A stretch of 64,000 bases of DNA from Verrucomicrobiota bacterium (GCA_023416735.1 JAEZGX010000019.1:124001-188000), one strand, 5' to 3'. Shown: positions 18,801-28,260, counted from the first letter of the stretch. Notes: a model not told the origin generated them from the sequence alone. Program-made: numbers and translations.

Positions 18801-20492
18801 TTATTTTCTCGGGGCGGCCGTAGGCAGCTCGAGCACCTGGCCGTCGGCGAGCAGGCGTTCGCGGAGTTTCGCGTAGGGAACGTCCTGGACGGCGAGCTTG
18901 CTGTCGATCGCGAGGACAGCGGCGGTGGCGGCAGACTGGCCGAGGATCATGAACACCGGCTCCATGCGAATGGAACCGTAGGCCACGTGGGAGCTCGAGA
19001 CGCACACCGGCACGAGCAGATTTTGGACTTCGTTCTTCTTCGGCACCAGCGAGCCGTAAGCGATGGAGTAGGGCCCACGTGTGGAGACGCCGAGGTCGCC
19101 CTCGTTCTGCACATATCCCTCGGGCGTGATGTAACGCTGCACGTTATGGGAATCGATCGCGTAGGAGCCCATGCCGACGGAGTCGGGGGTGGGGCGGCGT
19201 TTCACGAGCTCGTTTTCGGTCATCACAAAGGAGCCAACCATGCGGCGGGCTTCGCGGATGTAGAGCTGATGGGGCCAGTGACCGTTGTCCTTGAATTCGT
19301 CCTTCGGGAGACCCCAGCGCCGCATTTCCTGCTGAACGTCGGCGGGGATGCGGGGATCGTTGGCGATGAAGTAGAGCCAGCCCTGTTGGTAGGTGGTGTG
19401 CTCCTGGATGATTTCGCGGCGACGCTCGTAGGAGGCCTCGGGGTAGTCGTAGTTGTAACCGATGTTATCGGTGCTCATGGGCCCGTGATTGTTCGTGTCC
19501 GTTTTCCGATTCGGAAGCGGGTCGAACTTCCGGAACGTCTCGGCCCAGCCGGCTTCGTAGATGCGAACGAGGAGTTCGTATTGCGAAGGATCGTAGCCGG
19601 GCGGCTTGGGAAATGGCACGCGATTGCTGGGCTCGTCGGTCAGGCACATGCGGAAGCAGTAAGCCTGCACGCGATGATCGGCGGCACCGTATTCGCCGGG
19701 AGATTCGGTGCTGATGCGCGGAAGCACGCCGCTGGAAGGATCGCCCGGGATGACGTAGGGGCTGATCTTCAGCGCAGGTTGCGCGGCGAGGGTGCTGGCG
19801 GCGGGAAGCGCGCCGAAATGATGCCGGTGATGGAGCACGCCGGTTTGGACGCCGGCCCATTCTTCGCCGTATTGGCTGCGAGCTTCGCGACCGACGTGAT
19901 AGCTCACTCCGGCGGCGGCCATGAGATCGCCCTCGTAGGTGGCATCGATGAACATTTTGCCGCGGTAGGTGCGGCCGCTGAGCGTTTTGATCGAGACGAT
20001 GCGGCCGCCGTTACGCGTCACGCCTTTCTCGCGATCGAGCCATTGGTCGCGGTCCACCTTGATTTTGTTTTCGCGAATGAAGTCTTCAAAAACCTTTTCG
20101 GCGACGTGGGGTTCGAAGTTCCACATCGTCTGATCGGTATCGTTCATCGCGGTGGTCGTGCTCTTGCCCGTGCGATACTCCTGGGCTTTCTGCCACTTCC
20201 AGGCGGACGGCTGATTGTAGTGTTTCCAAATGCGATGGTAGAACTCGCGAGAGAGTCCGCCGATGCCGGATTTGTTGCCGGTGTCGGTCCAGCCAAGACC
20301 GCCGGCGGAAAGGCCGCCGAGATGTTTGTCGGGCGAGACGATGACAACGGATTTGCCCATTTTCTTCGCCTGCACGGCGGCGGTGACGGCCGCGGACGTG
20401 CCGCCGTAGATGACGACGTCGTAGTCACGGCCGACGGCGGCGAGAGGCAGGGTGAAGAGAGCAGTGAGGAGGATTAGGCAGGTTCGTAGCAT
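18801..20492 (-). CDS. Secreted FAD-dependent oxidoreductase (single-domain)
   Basis: The 563-residue protein has a signal peptide (1-22, LRTCLILLTALFTLPLAAV). The FAD motif DVVIYGGTSAAVTAAVQ lies at about 25-41, followed by HLGGLSAGGLGWTDTGN, FEPHVAEKVFEDF and IDATYEGDLMAAAGVSYHVGRE. It lacks the PKD/golvesin extension of its two longer relatives and is nearer in sequence to the FAD half of the 1-1911 fusion (shared NRKTDTNN and ASGLLPRI-like segments). It is the second gene of a leftward pair after a DUF1080 protein, 120 bp downstream of it. That is the third FAD-DUF1080 pairing in the island. Confidence 0.9.
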   Translation of the reverse strand: MLRTCLILLTALFTLPLAAVGRDYDVVIYGGTSAAVTAAVQAKKMGKSVVIVSPDKHLGGLSAGGLGWTDTGNKSGIGGLSREFYHRIWKHYNQPSAWKWQKAQEYRTGKSTTTAMNDTDQTMWNFEPHVAEKVFEDFIRENKIKVDRDQWLDREKGVTRNGGRIVSIKTLSGRTYRGKMFIDATYEGDLMAAAGVSYHVGREARSQYGEEWAGVQTGVLHHRHHFGALPAASTLAAQPALKISPYVIPGDPSSGVLPRISTESPGEYGAADHRVQAYCFRMCLTDEPSNRVPFPKPPGYDPSQYELLVRIYEAGWAETFRKFDPLPNRKTDTNNHGPMSTDNIGYNYDYPEASYERRREIIQEHTTYQQGWLYFIANDPRIPADVQQEMRRWGLPKDEFKDNGHWPHQLYIREARRMVGSFVMTENELVKRRPTPDSVGMGSYAIDSHNVQRYITPEGYVQNEGDLGVSTRGPYSIAYGSLVPKKNEVQNLLVPVCVSSSHVAYGSIRMEPVFMILGQSAATAAVLAIDSKLAVQDVPYAKLRERLLADGQVLELPTAAPRK

Positions 20493-20612
20493 GATGATCA
20501 GGGAAAATTCGGAGAGGGTGGTTGAAGCGGGCGTGGCGATGAGCGGGCTGTTGACGACGAGGTGGACGTAACCGAGGGCTTCGACGTGTAGTTAGGCTGC
20601 GGATACGACGGC

Positions 20613-22004
20613 TCAGCGGGCGTTCTTCTCCGGCGCCACCCAGATGTGGCGAAACTGCAGGAGTCCGCCGTGATTCTGCAGCATGAACGGCTGAGGGCCT
20701 GGGGCGTCGCGCTGCTCGCGTCCTCCGGCGGGGCTGCCGCCGGTCGGGTGGGGTATCTCGACATCGTTGTGGATCATGATGCCGTTGAGCCAGGCGGTGA
20801 GGCGGGCGTTCGCGGTCTTGTTGCCATCGGCGTCGAAGCGCGGAGCGCGGAACACGAGTTCCAGCGATTGCCATTCGAGCGGCGGGGCGGATGCGGTCAC
20901 GAGCGGAGCAGCGAGCTGATAAACGGCGCCCTCGGACGTTTTGGTGGGCGGGCGCGCGAAACTATCGATGAGCTGCAATTCGTAAGAGTTGAAGACGTAG
21001 AGGCCGCTGTTGCCGCGGCGTGGGCCGACGCTCTCGCTGTTGTAGGCGTGGCGAAACTCGAGGTAGAGCCGGTGATCGCTCCAGGTGCCGCGGCTGAAGA
21101 GCGAGCCCTTGGACGGGTCGATTTCGATGGAGCCATCGGCGAGCACCTTCCATGCGCCCGGGTCGGCGTTGGAGTGGCGGAAGTGGCGCAGTCCGGTGGA
21201 CGCGTCGAGAAGCACGCGGGCGCCGGGTGGGCGGCGGGCGAAGTAGGTGTAACCTACGGGGGTGCGTTGAAGCCGGTGAGAGCGGCCGTCGATGTCGAGC
21301 GTGAGTGTGTCAGCGAGCAGGCGGCCTTGGATAGCACGGCCGACAAGACGTAATCCTGCATCCTGTTTCAGGCCGAGAATACGGCGTTCGGCAGTCGTCG
21401 GGGCGGTGCGGACGATACCCAGATAGTTGTTCGCGGGGTAGGCGATGAGATCGACGGTGACTCCGTCGGATGTCCACCGTCCTACGAAGCCGTCGGGATC
21501 GTGAAATTGGTCGGCGGAGAAAGGCGCATCAAAGGGATTGAGGCCGAAGATTTCGCGCGGCGGCCGGCGTTTGCCGGGTGTGTCGGCAGGGAGGTCTTTG
21601 CCTGCAAGCAGCAAGGCGGAGTGGGTGCGGTCCACCTCGGCCCACTGTTTGCGCAAGGACGGATAGTCGCGGAAAGCGCCGATCAGCATGCGGGCGCGGG
21701 CATCGGGCAGCGTGGCGCTCAGGGCGAGCAGCGATGAGCGCTCGGCGTCGTTCGCGGCAAGTAGCCAGGCGGCCCAGGCCCCGTGGAGCCGATCGTCGAC
21801 GCTGAGTCGATCGTCGGTGCTTAGCGTGGCGATGAGATCGCTGTAGAAAGTGGAGCGGGCTGCGTCGTTGGAGGCCGAGGCGGTGCGCTCGATCAACGCA
21901 TCAAGGTGAGGCGGAGCAACAGCGGCCCGGGCGCGATCGATGGCCAACAGGCAGCAGGAAAATGCCAGCAAGGCGACGAAGGGGGGGCGGAGTCGCGAAT
22001 TCAT
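20613..22004 (-). CDS. Secreted DUF1080-domain protein with N-terminal extension
   Basis: The 463-residue protein has a signal peptide (1-27). Residues 30-130 are a helical region, and 130-260 a beta-rich region with GRWTSDGVTVDLIAYP and LTLDIDGRSHRLQRTP. Residues 265-460 form a DUF1080-type jelly roll: GAWKVLADGSIEIDPSKGSL, DHRLYLEFRHAYN, RGNSGLYVFNSYELQLIDSF, WQSLELVFRAPRFD, RLTAWLNGIMIHNDVEIP and FMLQNHGGLLQFRHIWV. Proteins of this size class accompany sugar oxidoreductases in Verrucomicrobiota and Planctomycetota. It is divergent from the Tat-exported Gfo/Idh gene, with which it shares a 202-bp intergenic region containing site D. Confidence 0.87.
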   Translation of the reverse strand: MNSRLRPPFVALLAFSCCLLAIDRARAAVAPPHLDALIERTASASNDAARSTFYSDLIATLSTDDRLSVDDRLHGAWAAWLLAANDAERSSLLALSATLPDARARMLIGAFRDYPSLRKQWAEVDRTHSALLLAGKDLPADTPGKRRPPREIFGLNPFDAPFSADQFHDPDGFVGRWTSDGVTVDLIAYPANNYLGIVRTAPTTAERRILGLKQDAGLRLVGRAIQGRLLADTLTLDIDGRSHRLQRTPVGYTYFARRPPGARVLLDASTGLRHFRHSNADPGAWKVLADGSIEIDPSKGSLFSRGTWSDHRLYLEFRHAYNSESVGPRRGNSGLYVFNSYELQLIDSFARPPTKTSEGAVYQLAAPLVTASAPPLEWQSLELVFRAPRFDADGNKTANARLTAWLNGIMIHNDVEIPHPTGGSPAGGREQRDAPGPQPFMLQNHGGLLQFRHIWVAPEKNAR

Positions 22005-22156
22005 TGAAAAAGCAACGTTAAGGGGAGGGGTATAGCGACCTAGACTAGACTAAGCGAAAGCGGTTGCCGTCAAGTCCATTCACAGAATGGCAGATGATAG
22101 AGGTTTATCTCTAGAGGTGGCGGCGAAATCGTCCTTCTTGGCCGCTGGATTTATGT

Positions 22157-22168
22157 TGACCTATGTCG
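22157..22168. promoter_or_regulatory. Operator-like site D before the Gfo/Idh-TonB operon
   Basis: TGACCTATGTCG lies 38 bp upstream of the preferred Gfo/Idh start. It shares 11 of 12 bases with site C read on the reverse strand and belongs to the same motif set. The divergent DUF1080 gene starts 153 bp to the left, so the site could act on both directions. Confidence 0.6.
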
Positions 22169-22206
22169 GATGCCGCGGCGAATTGAGACCGTTCTTACCC
22201 CGACTT

Positions 22207-23544
22207 ATGGAAACCACCGAGATTTCCCGCCGTTCGTTCATCAAAGGTGCGTCGATCGCTTCGGCTTCGGCGCTTTTTTTTCCGGCGATTCTGCGGTCGC
22301 AGAACGGCCAGTCCGCGAACAATCGGCTGAATGTCGCGTTCATCGGCGTGGGCGGGCGGGGGCGCAATGCCGTCCTCGAGTTGCAGGACGAGAACCTGGT
22401 GGCCTTCTGCGACGTTGATGAGGCGCGCGCGGCGGTTACTTATGAGAAGTTTCCGAATGTGCCGCGTTTCCGGGATTATCGGGAGATGTTCGACAAGCTG
22501 GGCAACAAGATCGATGCGGTGCGGATTTCGACGCCCGACCACATGCATTATCCGATGGCGCTGGCCGCCCTGTCGCTCGGCAAGCACGTGTATCTGGAGA
22601 AGCCGCTGACGCACACGGTGTGGGAGGCTCGCCAACTGGCGAACCTGGCGCGCGAGAAGAAGGTTGCGACGCAGATGGGCAACCAAGGTCGCGCGAACGA
22701 AGGCGTGCGTTTGTTGAAGGAATGGTTCCAGGCGGGACTGTTGGGCGAGGTGCGCGAAGTGCACAGCTGGACCAATCGGCCGACGTGGGCGCAGGGTTTG
22801 GAGGCTCCCGATCATTCGAAGATGATGCCGGTGGTGCCCTCGACGCTTGATTGGGATCTTTGGCTCGGGGTGGCGCCGCGGCGCGAATACGATCCGGCCT
22901 TCGCGCCGTTTCGCTGGCGCGGGTATTGGGATTATGGATGCGGGGCGCTTGGCGACATGGCCTGTCACGTCATGGACGGCGCGTATGATGCGCTTCAACT
23001 CAATGCGCCCGTCTGGGTGGAGGCGACGAGCGCGAAGCAGACGGAGGTCAGTGCGCCGACGGCGGCGATGGTGACCTATCAGTTTCCCGCGCGGGACGCG
23101 CTGCCGCCCGTGAAGTGGACGTGGTATGACGGCGGATTCACGCCGGTGTTGCCGGCGGATTTTGAGTCGAACCGCAGCTTGCCGGAAAGTGGCACGTTCA
23201 TCGTGGGCAGCAAAGGCACGGTGATGGCCGATACGTATTATCAGAGCGTTCGCTTCGTTCCGGAGACTCGCATGCGCGAGATCGCGCCCATGTTGCCGCC
23301 GAAGACTTTGCCGCGTTGCAAGGAGGGGCATTACTATGAATGGGTGAACGCGTGCAAAGGCGGTCCAGCTGCGTCCTCCAACTTCGACTACGCCGCGCCG
23401 TTCAGCGAAACGGTGCTCCTCGGCAATGTGGCGATCCGGGCGCGCAAGCGCATCGAATGGGACACGGCGTCGCTGCGGATCACGAATCACGCGGATGCGA
23501 ATCGTTTTATCACGAAGGAATACCGGCCGGGTTTCGGCGTGTGA
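22207..23544 (+). CDS. Tat-exported Gfo/Idh/MocA-family oxidoreductase
   Basis: The preferred ATG is 22207 (445 residues); the frame extends upstream to 22087, but 22207 places a twin-arginine signal at the N-terminus: SRRSFIKGASIASASALFF (7-25). The Rossmann domain follows (LNVAFIGVGGRGRNAVLE, FCDVDEARA), then DAVRISTPDHMHYPMAL, the EKPLTHT catalytic Lys motif, and the C-terminal alpha/beta domain with GDMACHVMDGAYDALQL. Tat export implies folding with its NAD(P) before secretion. Family members oxidise or isomerise sugars, including to 3-keto forms. It is followed at once by a TonB-receptor gene in the same direction. Site D lies in its leader. Confidence 0.92.
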   Translation: METTEISRRSFIKGASIASASALFFPAILRSQNGQSANNRLNVAFIGVGGRGRNAVLELQDENLVAFCDVDEARAAVTYEKFPNVPRFRDYREMFDKLGNKIDAVRISTPDHMHYPMALAALSLGKHVYLEKPLTHTVWEARQLANLAREKKVATQMGNQGRANEGVRLLKEWFQAGLLGEVREVHSWTNRPTWAQGLEAPDHSKMMPVVPSTLDWDLWLGVAPRREYDPAFAPFRWRGYWDYGCGALGDMACHVMDGAYDALQLNAPVWVEATSAKQTEVSAPTAAMVTYQFPARDALPPVKWTWYDGGFTPVLPADFESNRSLPESGTFIVGSKGTVMADTYYQSVRFVPETRMREIAPMLPPKTLPRCKEGHYYEWVNACKGGPAASSNFDYAAPFSETVLLGNVAIRARKRIEWDTASLRITNHADANRFITKEYRPGFGV

Positions 23545-23549
23545 CATCG

Positions 23550-25817
23550 ATGTCGTCCTTGCCCCAGTCGCCAACGCTCGCGGGCGGTTTCGCCGGTTTG
23601 CGCTGCGTATCCGCCCTCGCCGCGATCGCGATCGTTGGCATCCTGGCCGCGCCTGCCGCAGGGCAGACGGTGGAGCGGGAGCTTGGTGGCGCGCCCGCGA
23701 TGCCGCTCGAGCCGCTCGGCAATCTTGTGCTCCTGGAGCAGGTGATTGTCAGTGAAGGCAGTGGTTCTCCCGAATTCGATCCGACCGGGCTCGACGCGGA
23801 TGAAGTGGAGCGCACGGAAGCGCCGTTTGGGTCGGATCTGATTTTCGACCTCGCTGCCGAGGACGCGCCGACGGGAGAGCTCGACCTCGAGTTGGGGCAT
23901 GCGTCGGGAGCCAGTCCGGTTGAAGCGGCGATGGGAGGGGATCGGCTCAATCTTCGCGGGTTTCCCACGCCGATGCGTCGAAATGGATTCACGCAGTCGG
24001 GATTTCCGGAGGTGATCAACCCGGAGCGCTCGGAGACGATTTTGGGCGCGCTCACGCCGATCACCGGGCGGGCGGCGCCGGGCGGTATTCGGAATTTTCA
24101 TACGCTGCGACCGCGGGGTCGCGTCGACCGGCAAATGACCGCTTCCATCGGGACCGACGACCGTTGGCGAGTCGAGGCGAAGAACACGGGCGTGCTGGCG
24201 CCGAAGAAGGCGTGGCACGCGGTTACAGTTGGCGCGCGCGGTCGGAGGGGGCCGCAACAATTTACCGAAGAGACGGTGGGCTACCTGTCGGCTGCGCTCG
24301 CCGTGAAACACTCGCGGAGCACCAGCACGCTATGGCAGTTCGATTGGTTTCACTACGATGGGAATCCCAGCCCTGCGGTGGTGGAGTATCGGGAGACGCC
24401 CGGTTCGCGGATCGTCGGACCTTATCGGCCGCTCGTCGACTTTCATGCCTTCGGTCCGAACGCGGGCGTGAGGCGCGACGTGGCGAGTCTGAGTGGGCAG
24501 TTGGAAAGCCAGCTGAAGTCCAATCTCAGCCTTCGCGCGGCGGCCCAATGGTTTGGTCGCGAGATCGTGCAGGACCGGTTCACGACGGGACAATATGTGT
24601 TATCGACCGGAACGTTTTCCGGGACGCGCGAGCCGCGGCGGATCGAGCAGTCCTTCGATGGCGGCATGTTGCAGGCGGATCTCACGTGGCGCTTTTTCGC
24701 TCTGAATGCAGATCACAAGCTGCTGATGGGGCTGGAGAGCACATGGGTGCGTGGAGATAACGAGCAGCGTGCGCTCAACGTGAGCGATCGTAACGCATTG
24801 CCGGTATCGGTGCGCGTGTTCGATCCGGAGGATCCCGATTACAGCCGGCCGGCCTACGATCCGTCGCTTTATGGCCGCATCATCACGGATCGGCGGGATG
24901 AAGTCCTTTTCAGCGCCCTGGTGGTGAACAGCCGGACGGCGCTTCAGCGTGGACGCACGGTATTCACGACGGGGCTGCGACAGGATTTCGTGAATGTCGA
25001 TGTGAAGGACTCGCGTCCGGACGCCACTCAGCCGCGCTCCAAAGACAACACCGGCCGGCTGACCTTTCACAGCGGAGTGAATCATACGATTGCGGGCGGG
25101 CGGGCGCTGGTTTTCGCGAATGTGAGTTCGGCCTTCGAGCCTTCGACGCGGGTCGATGTGCGCACGGGAGAGATTCAGGGCAACGAGAGCACGTTTGGCT
25201 ACGAGACCGGGTTGCGCGCGGCGCTGCTCGACCGCCGGATGAGCGCCTCGGCGATGGTGTTTCAGTATTCCAACGACAACATCGCCCGCCGAAATCCTCT
25301 CTATGACGATCCCGTGGCGGATGCCAATCAGCAGCAGCCTCAACTGGTCTCGAGCGGAGCCGAGCGTTTTACCGGCGGTGCGATTTCGCTGGGGATGAAG
25401 CCGAACGAAGCATGGTCGCTGACCAGTCGGGTCGCTTACACCCGCGCGGTGACCACCGCTTCTCCGGATGTGCCGGAGGAAGTGGGGCGGGCGCTCACGC
25501 GTTTGCCGGCGGTCACGGCCACCGGTTCCGTGCGCCGCGTTTGGAAGGACGGAATCCTGGAAGGGTTCTCCTGCGGCGCGAGCTTGGTGTATATCGGAGA
25601 AGTCGTGGCGCATTACACGAGCGCGGTGCGCGAACGGCTGGAGTTTCCCGATTATGCGTTGGTTGGGCTGAACGCGGGTTATGCCTTCAAGCGTGGCAAC
25701 TATGCGTGGAATTTGCGGATCAATCTGAGCAACGCGCTGAATCGCGATCTCGTCGGATTGCTCGCGCGGCCCGGCGCCGGGCGGCATGTCGGCGCGGAGT
25801 GTCGGTTGAGGTTCTGA
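23550..25817 (+). CDS. TonB-dependent receptor-like outer-membrane protein
   Basis: ATG 23550 lies 5 bp after the Gfo/Idh stop (the frame opens at 23340 within that gene) and gives 755 residues. A signal peptide (1-39) is followed by a plug-like segment (LNLRGFPTPMRRNGFTQSGFPEVINPERSETILG, then ITGRAAPGGIRNF) and a long barrel (NVSSAFEPSTRVDVRTGEIQGNES, YETGLRAALLDRRMSASAMVFQY). It ends in ECRLRF, a C-terminal Phe typical of Bam-inserted barrels. It lacks the VVTLSEF signature of the other receptor; instead LLEQVIVSEGS occurs at a similar place. Co-transcription with a sugar oxidoreductase suggests glycan uptake. Confidence 0.88.
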   Translation: MSSLPQSPTLAGGFAGLRCVSALAAIAIVGILAAPAAGQTVERELGGAPAMPLEPLGNLVLLEQVIVSEGSGSPEFDPTGLDADEVERTEAPFGSDLIFDLAAEDAPTGELDLELGHASGASPVEAAMGGDRLNLRGFPTPMRRNGFTQSGFPEVINPERSETILGALTPITGRAAPGGIRNFHTLRPRGRVDRQMTASIGTDDRWRVEAKNTGVLAPKKAWHAVTVGARGRRGPQQFTEETVGYLSAALAVKHSRSTSTLWQFDWFHYDGNPSPAVVEYRETPGSRIVGPYRPLVDFHAFGPNAGVRRDVASLSGQLESQLKSNLSLRAAAQWFGREIVQDRFTTGQYVLSTGTFSGTREPRRIEQSFDGGMLQADLTWRFFALNADHKLLMGLESTWVRGDNEQRALNVSDRNALPVSVRVFDPEDPDYSRPAYDPSLYGRIITDRRDEVLFSALVVNSRTALQRGRTVFTTGLRQDFVNVDVKDSRPDATQPRSKDNTGRLTFHSGVNHTIAGGRALVFANVSSAFEPSTRVDVRTGEIQGNESTFGYETGLRAALLDRRMSASAMVFQYSNDNIARRNPLYDDPVADANQQQPQLVSSGAERFTGGAISLGMKPNEAWSLTSRVAYTRAVTTASPDVPEEVGRALTRLPAVTATGSVRRVWKDGILEGFSCGASLVYIGEVVAHYTSAVRERLEFPDYALVGLNAGYAFKRGNYAWNLRINLSNALNRDLVGLLARPGAGRHVGAECRLRF

Positions 25818-25854
25818 ACCGGCCGCGGCAGTCTCGGCGTTGGGCATTGATTTC

Positions 25855-26985
25855 ATGGCACGTGTCAAACTCGAGCGACTCTCCAAGCGCTACGCGGACC
25901 CGAGCGGACGCGAGGTGCGTGCGGTGGATGGAATCGACCTCGAGATCCGCGAGGGCGAATTCATGGTGTTCGTGGGGCCTTCCGGCTGCGGAAAATCCAC
26001 GACCTTGCGGATGATTGCCGGGCTCGAGGAAATTTCCGCCGGCACGCTGTCGATCGACGGCGTGGTGATGAACGACGTGCTCCCGAAAGACCGTGACCTG
26101 TCGATGGTTTTTCAGAACTACGCGTTGTATCCGCACATGACCGTTTACGACAACATGGCGTTCGGATTGAAGCTGCGGAAGGTGAGCCGACTCGAGATCG
26201 ACCATCGGGTGCGTGAGGCGGCAGCCATGCTCGGGCTGGAGGAGCTGCTGCAGCGGAAACCCAAGGCGTTGTCAGGCGGGCAGCGCCAACGCGTGGCCGT
26301 GGGGCGCGCGATCGTGCGCAAGCCAAAGGTGTTTCTGTTCGACGAACCGCTTTCGAATCTCGACGCGAAGATGCGCGCCTCCATGCGCACGGAACTCGCC
26401 AAGCTGCATGCCAAGCTCGGTGCGACGATGATCTACGTCACGCATGATCAGATCGAAGCGATGACGATGGGCGATCGCATTTGCGTGATGAAAGACGGCC
26501 GCCTCCAGCAGGTCGCTGAGCCGCTCGAGCTCTACAACCGGCCGGCTAACCTGTTTGTCGCGGGATTCATCGGCAGTCCCGCGATGAATTTCTTTCGAGG
26601 TCGGGTGGAGTTGAACGGAGATCGCCTCGAGTTCAGGGAAACCAATCCGAGCACGCAGAGGCTCACGATCATTTTGCCGGACAGACTGGTCTCAGCGGCG
26701 CGTTCGTATCTCGGAGGCGAGATCGTGCTGGGCTTGCGACCTGAGGATTTACACCTCGCTTCGAGCGAGAACGTATCAGGTTTGAACCGCCGGATGACGG
26801 CACAAGTGGAGATAGCGGAACCGGTGGGCGCGGAAACGTTTGTCCATTTGCGCACGGGGGGAAGTTCGTTCGTGGCGCGTTTGCGCGAAGCGGCGCGCTT
26901 CGAACCAGACCAGGTTGTGGAGCTCGTTTTCGCGTCCGAGAAAGTGCATCTCTTCGATCCGGTTTCCGAAAAAGCGCTCGGTTGA
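25855..26985 (+). CDS. ABC transporter ATPase, MsmK/UgpC-type (CUT1 sugar importers)
   Basis: The 376-residue protein starts at ATG 25855; a TTG at 25840 would add 5 residues. Walker A is GPSGCGKSTT (41-50), the Q-loop FQNYALYP, the signature LSGGQRQRVAVGRA (139-152), Walker B FLFDEP (160-165) and the switch His in VTHDQ. The C-terminal 130 residues form the MOI/TOBE regulatory domain typical of MsmK/MalK/UgpC. No permease or binding-protein genes are adjacent, so it probably serves importers encoded elsewhere, as shared MsmK does in other bacteria. It is 37 bp after the TonB-receptor stop and may be read through from that operon. Confidence 0.93.
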   Translation: MARVKLERLSKRYADPSGREVRAVDGIDLEIREGEFMVFVGPSGCGKSTTLRMIAGLEEISAGTLSIDGVVMNDVLPKDRDLSMVFQNYALYPHMTVYDNMAFGLKLRKVSRLEIDHRVREAAAMLGLEELLQRKPKALSGGQRQRVAVGRAIVRKPKVFLFDEPLSNLDAKMRASMRTELAKLHAKLGATMIYVTHDQIEAMTMGDRICVMKDGRLQQVAEPLELYNRPANLFVAGFIGSPAMNFFRGRVELNGDRLEFRETNPSTQRLTIILPDRLVSAARSYLGGEIVLGLRPEDLHLASSENVSGLNRRMTAQVEIAEPVGAETFVHLRTGGSSFVARLREAARFEPDQVVELVFASEKVHLFDPVSEKALG

Positions 26986-27018
26986 CGACTCGAAGAGAAA
27001 AGAGGGAGTCTCGTAAGC

Positions 27019-27104
27019 TGGTGCCCGGGGCGGGGATCGAACCCGCACGCTCTTACGAGCAAGAGATTTTAAGTCTCTAGTGTCTACCATTCCACCACCC
27101 GGGC
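27019..27104 (-). tRNA. tRNA-Leu (TAA anticodon)
   Basis: On the reverse strand the gene runs from 27104 to 27022, plus an encoded CCA (27021-27019). The acceptor stem GCCCGGG pairs with CCCGGGC. The anticodon stem AGAGA/TCTCT holds the loop CTTAAAA (anticodon TAA). A long variable arm (TGCTCGTAAGAGCG) marks a class II tRNA, and the T-arm reads GGGTTCGATCCC. The flanks show no integrase or attachment-site duplication. Confidence 0.97.
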
Positions 27105-27217
27105 GATGGCAAACGAATGTCGCGGGCCGGGCGGTGAGCGTCAATCTCGGGGGCGGTGGATCCTTCCATCTGAAATGACCTTGCCGGGTGGTGGGGTGCG
27201 CATCACGTTGCGCGCCA

Positions 27218-27805
27218 GTGAAAATCGGTTTCCTCGGCGGGAGTTTCGATCCCGTGCATTTCGGTCACCTGCTCGCGGCGCAGGACGCTTACGAGCAGCA
27301 TCAGCTGGACCGGCTGATTCTTGTGCCCGCGGCACAGGCGCCTTTGAAGCCGAGGGACGTGCAGTCGTCGCCGGAAGACCGACTGGCGATGCTGCGGGCG
27401 GCGGTTGAGTGGGACCACCGTTTCGAGATTTCCGATTTCGAACTGCGGAAGGGCGGGGTGAGTTACACGGTGGATTCGGCGCGGCATTTTCGCGCGCTGT
27501 ATCCGCAGGATGACCTTTACTGGATCATCGGCGGCGACCAGCTGCCCAAGCTTCATCTCTGGAAGGGCATCGAAGAACTGGCGCAGCTGGTGGAGTTTAT
27601 CTTCCTGGAGCGGCCGGGCTATCCGGTGAAGGCGCACCCGGAGATTCCGGGTTTGCGGCTTCATCGTTGCGATGGCCATTTGCTGGCGATCAGTTCGACG
27701 GAACTGCGCGAGCGCGTGAAACACCAACTCTCGCTCGATTATTTCGTGCCTCACAAATCCATCGTCTATATCCGCGAAAAGAATCTATATCGCGAAACTC
27801 CATGA
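27218..27805 (+). CDS. nadD: Nicotinate-nucleotide adenylyltransferase
   Basis: GTG at 27218 starts a 195-residue protein (VKIGFLGGSFDPVHFGHL) that makes deamido-NAD from nicotinate mononucleotide and ATP in the cytosol. The nucleotidyltransferase motif GGSFDPVHFGH is at 7-17, YWIIGGDQLPKLHLWKGIEEL marks the NaMN site, and ISSTELRER is the C-terminal ISSTxIR motif. The stop overlaps the rsfS start (ATGA), the common nadD-rsfS pairing. Confidence 0.96.
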   Translation: MKIGFLGGSFDPVHFGHLLAAQDAYEQHQLDRLILVPAAQAPLKPRDVQSSPEDRLAMLRAAVEWDHRFEISDFELRKGGVSYTVDSARHFRALYPQDDLYWIIGGDQLPKLHLWKGIEELAQLVEFIFLERPGYPVKAHPEIPGLRLHRCDGHLLAISSTELRERVKHQLSLDYFVPHKSIVYIREKNLYRETP

Positions 27806-28260
27806 AAGGAACCTCCTCTGCGTCGCTCGAACTGGTGAAACTCTGTTGTCGCGCGCTCGACGAAAAGAAAGCGATCGACCTGCGCGTGCTCGACGTAAGC
27901 GAGCAGTCCTCGATCACGGATTACTTGGTGATTGCGACGGGCAATTCCGAGCCGCACTTGCGGGCGTTGCGGATCGAGCTTGAGAAGGCGCTCGATGCGA
28001 GCCAGACGCGGATCGTCGGGATGGAGATCGTGCAGGAGAGCGGGTGGATCGTGATCGATGCGTTCGATGTGATGATCCACGTGTTCCTGCCGGACACGCG
28101 CGAGCGTTACGGTTTGGAGAATCTGTGGAAGGACGCGCAGGAGGTATCCGTGGCGAAACTACTCGCGGTGCCGAAGCCGAGGAAGCCGGCAGCGAAGAAA
28201 AAGGCGGCGCCCAAGAAGAAGTCCGTCGTTGCGAAAACGCGGAAGCCCAAGAAAAGCTGA
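27802..28260 (+). CDS. rsfS: Ribosomal silencing factor RsfS with Lys-rich tail
   Basis: The 152-residue protein (ATG 27802, overlapping nadD by 4 bp) carries the RsfS/Iojap core: VKLCCRALDEKKAIDLRVLDV, SSITDYLVIATGNSEPHLRAL, and SGWIVIDAFDVMIHVFLPDTRERYGLENLW. The family binds ribosomal protein L14 and blocks subunit joining in stationary phase. Residues about 124-152 form a basic tail rich in KPAAKKKAAPKKK, beyond the usual family length of about 105-120; it could strengthen rRNA contact, which is inference. Confidence 0.95.
   Translation: MKGTSSASLELVKLCCRALDEKKAIDLRVLDVSEQSSITDYLVIATGNSEPHLRALRIELEKALDASQTRIVGMEIVQESGWIVIDAFDVMIHVFLPDTRERYGLENLWKDAQEVSVAKLLAVPKPRKPAAKKKAAPKKKSVVAKTRKPKKS

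Noticed and set aside
27000..27120. Integration site of a mobile element at tRNA-Leu
   Set aside because: No integrase, no direct repeat of the tRNA 3' end, and housekeeping genes on one side.
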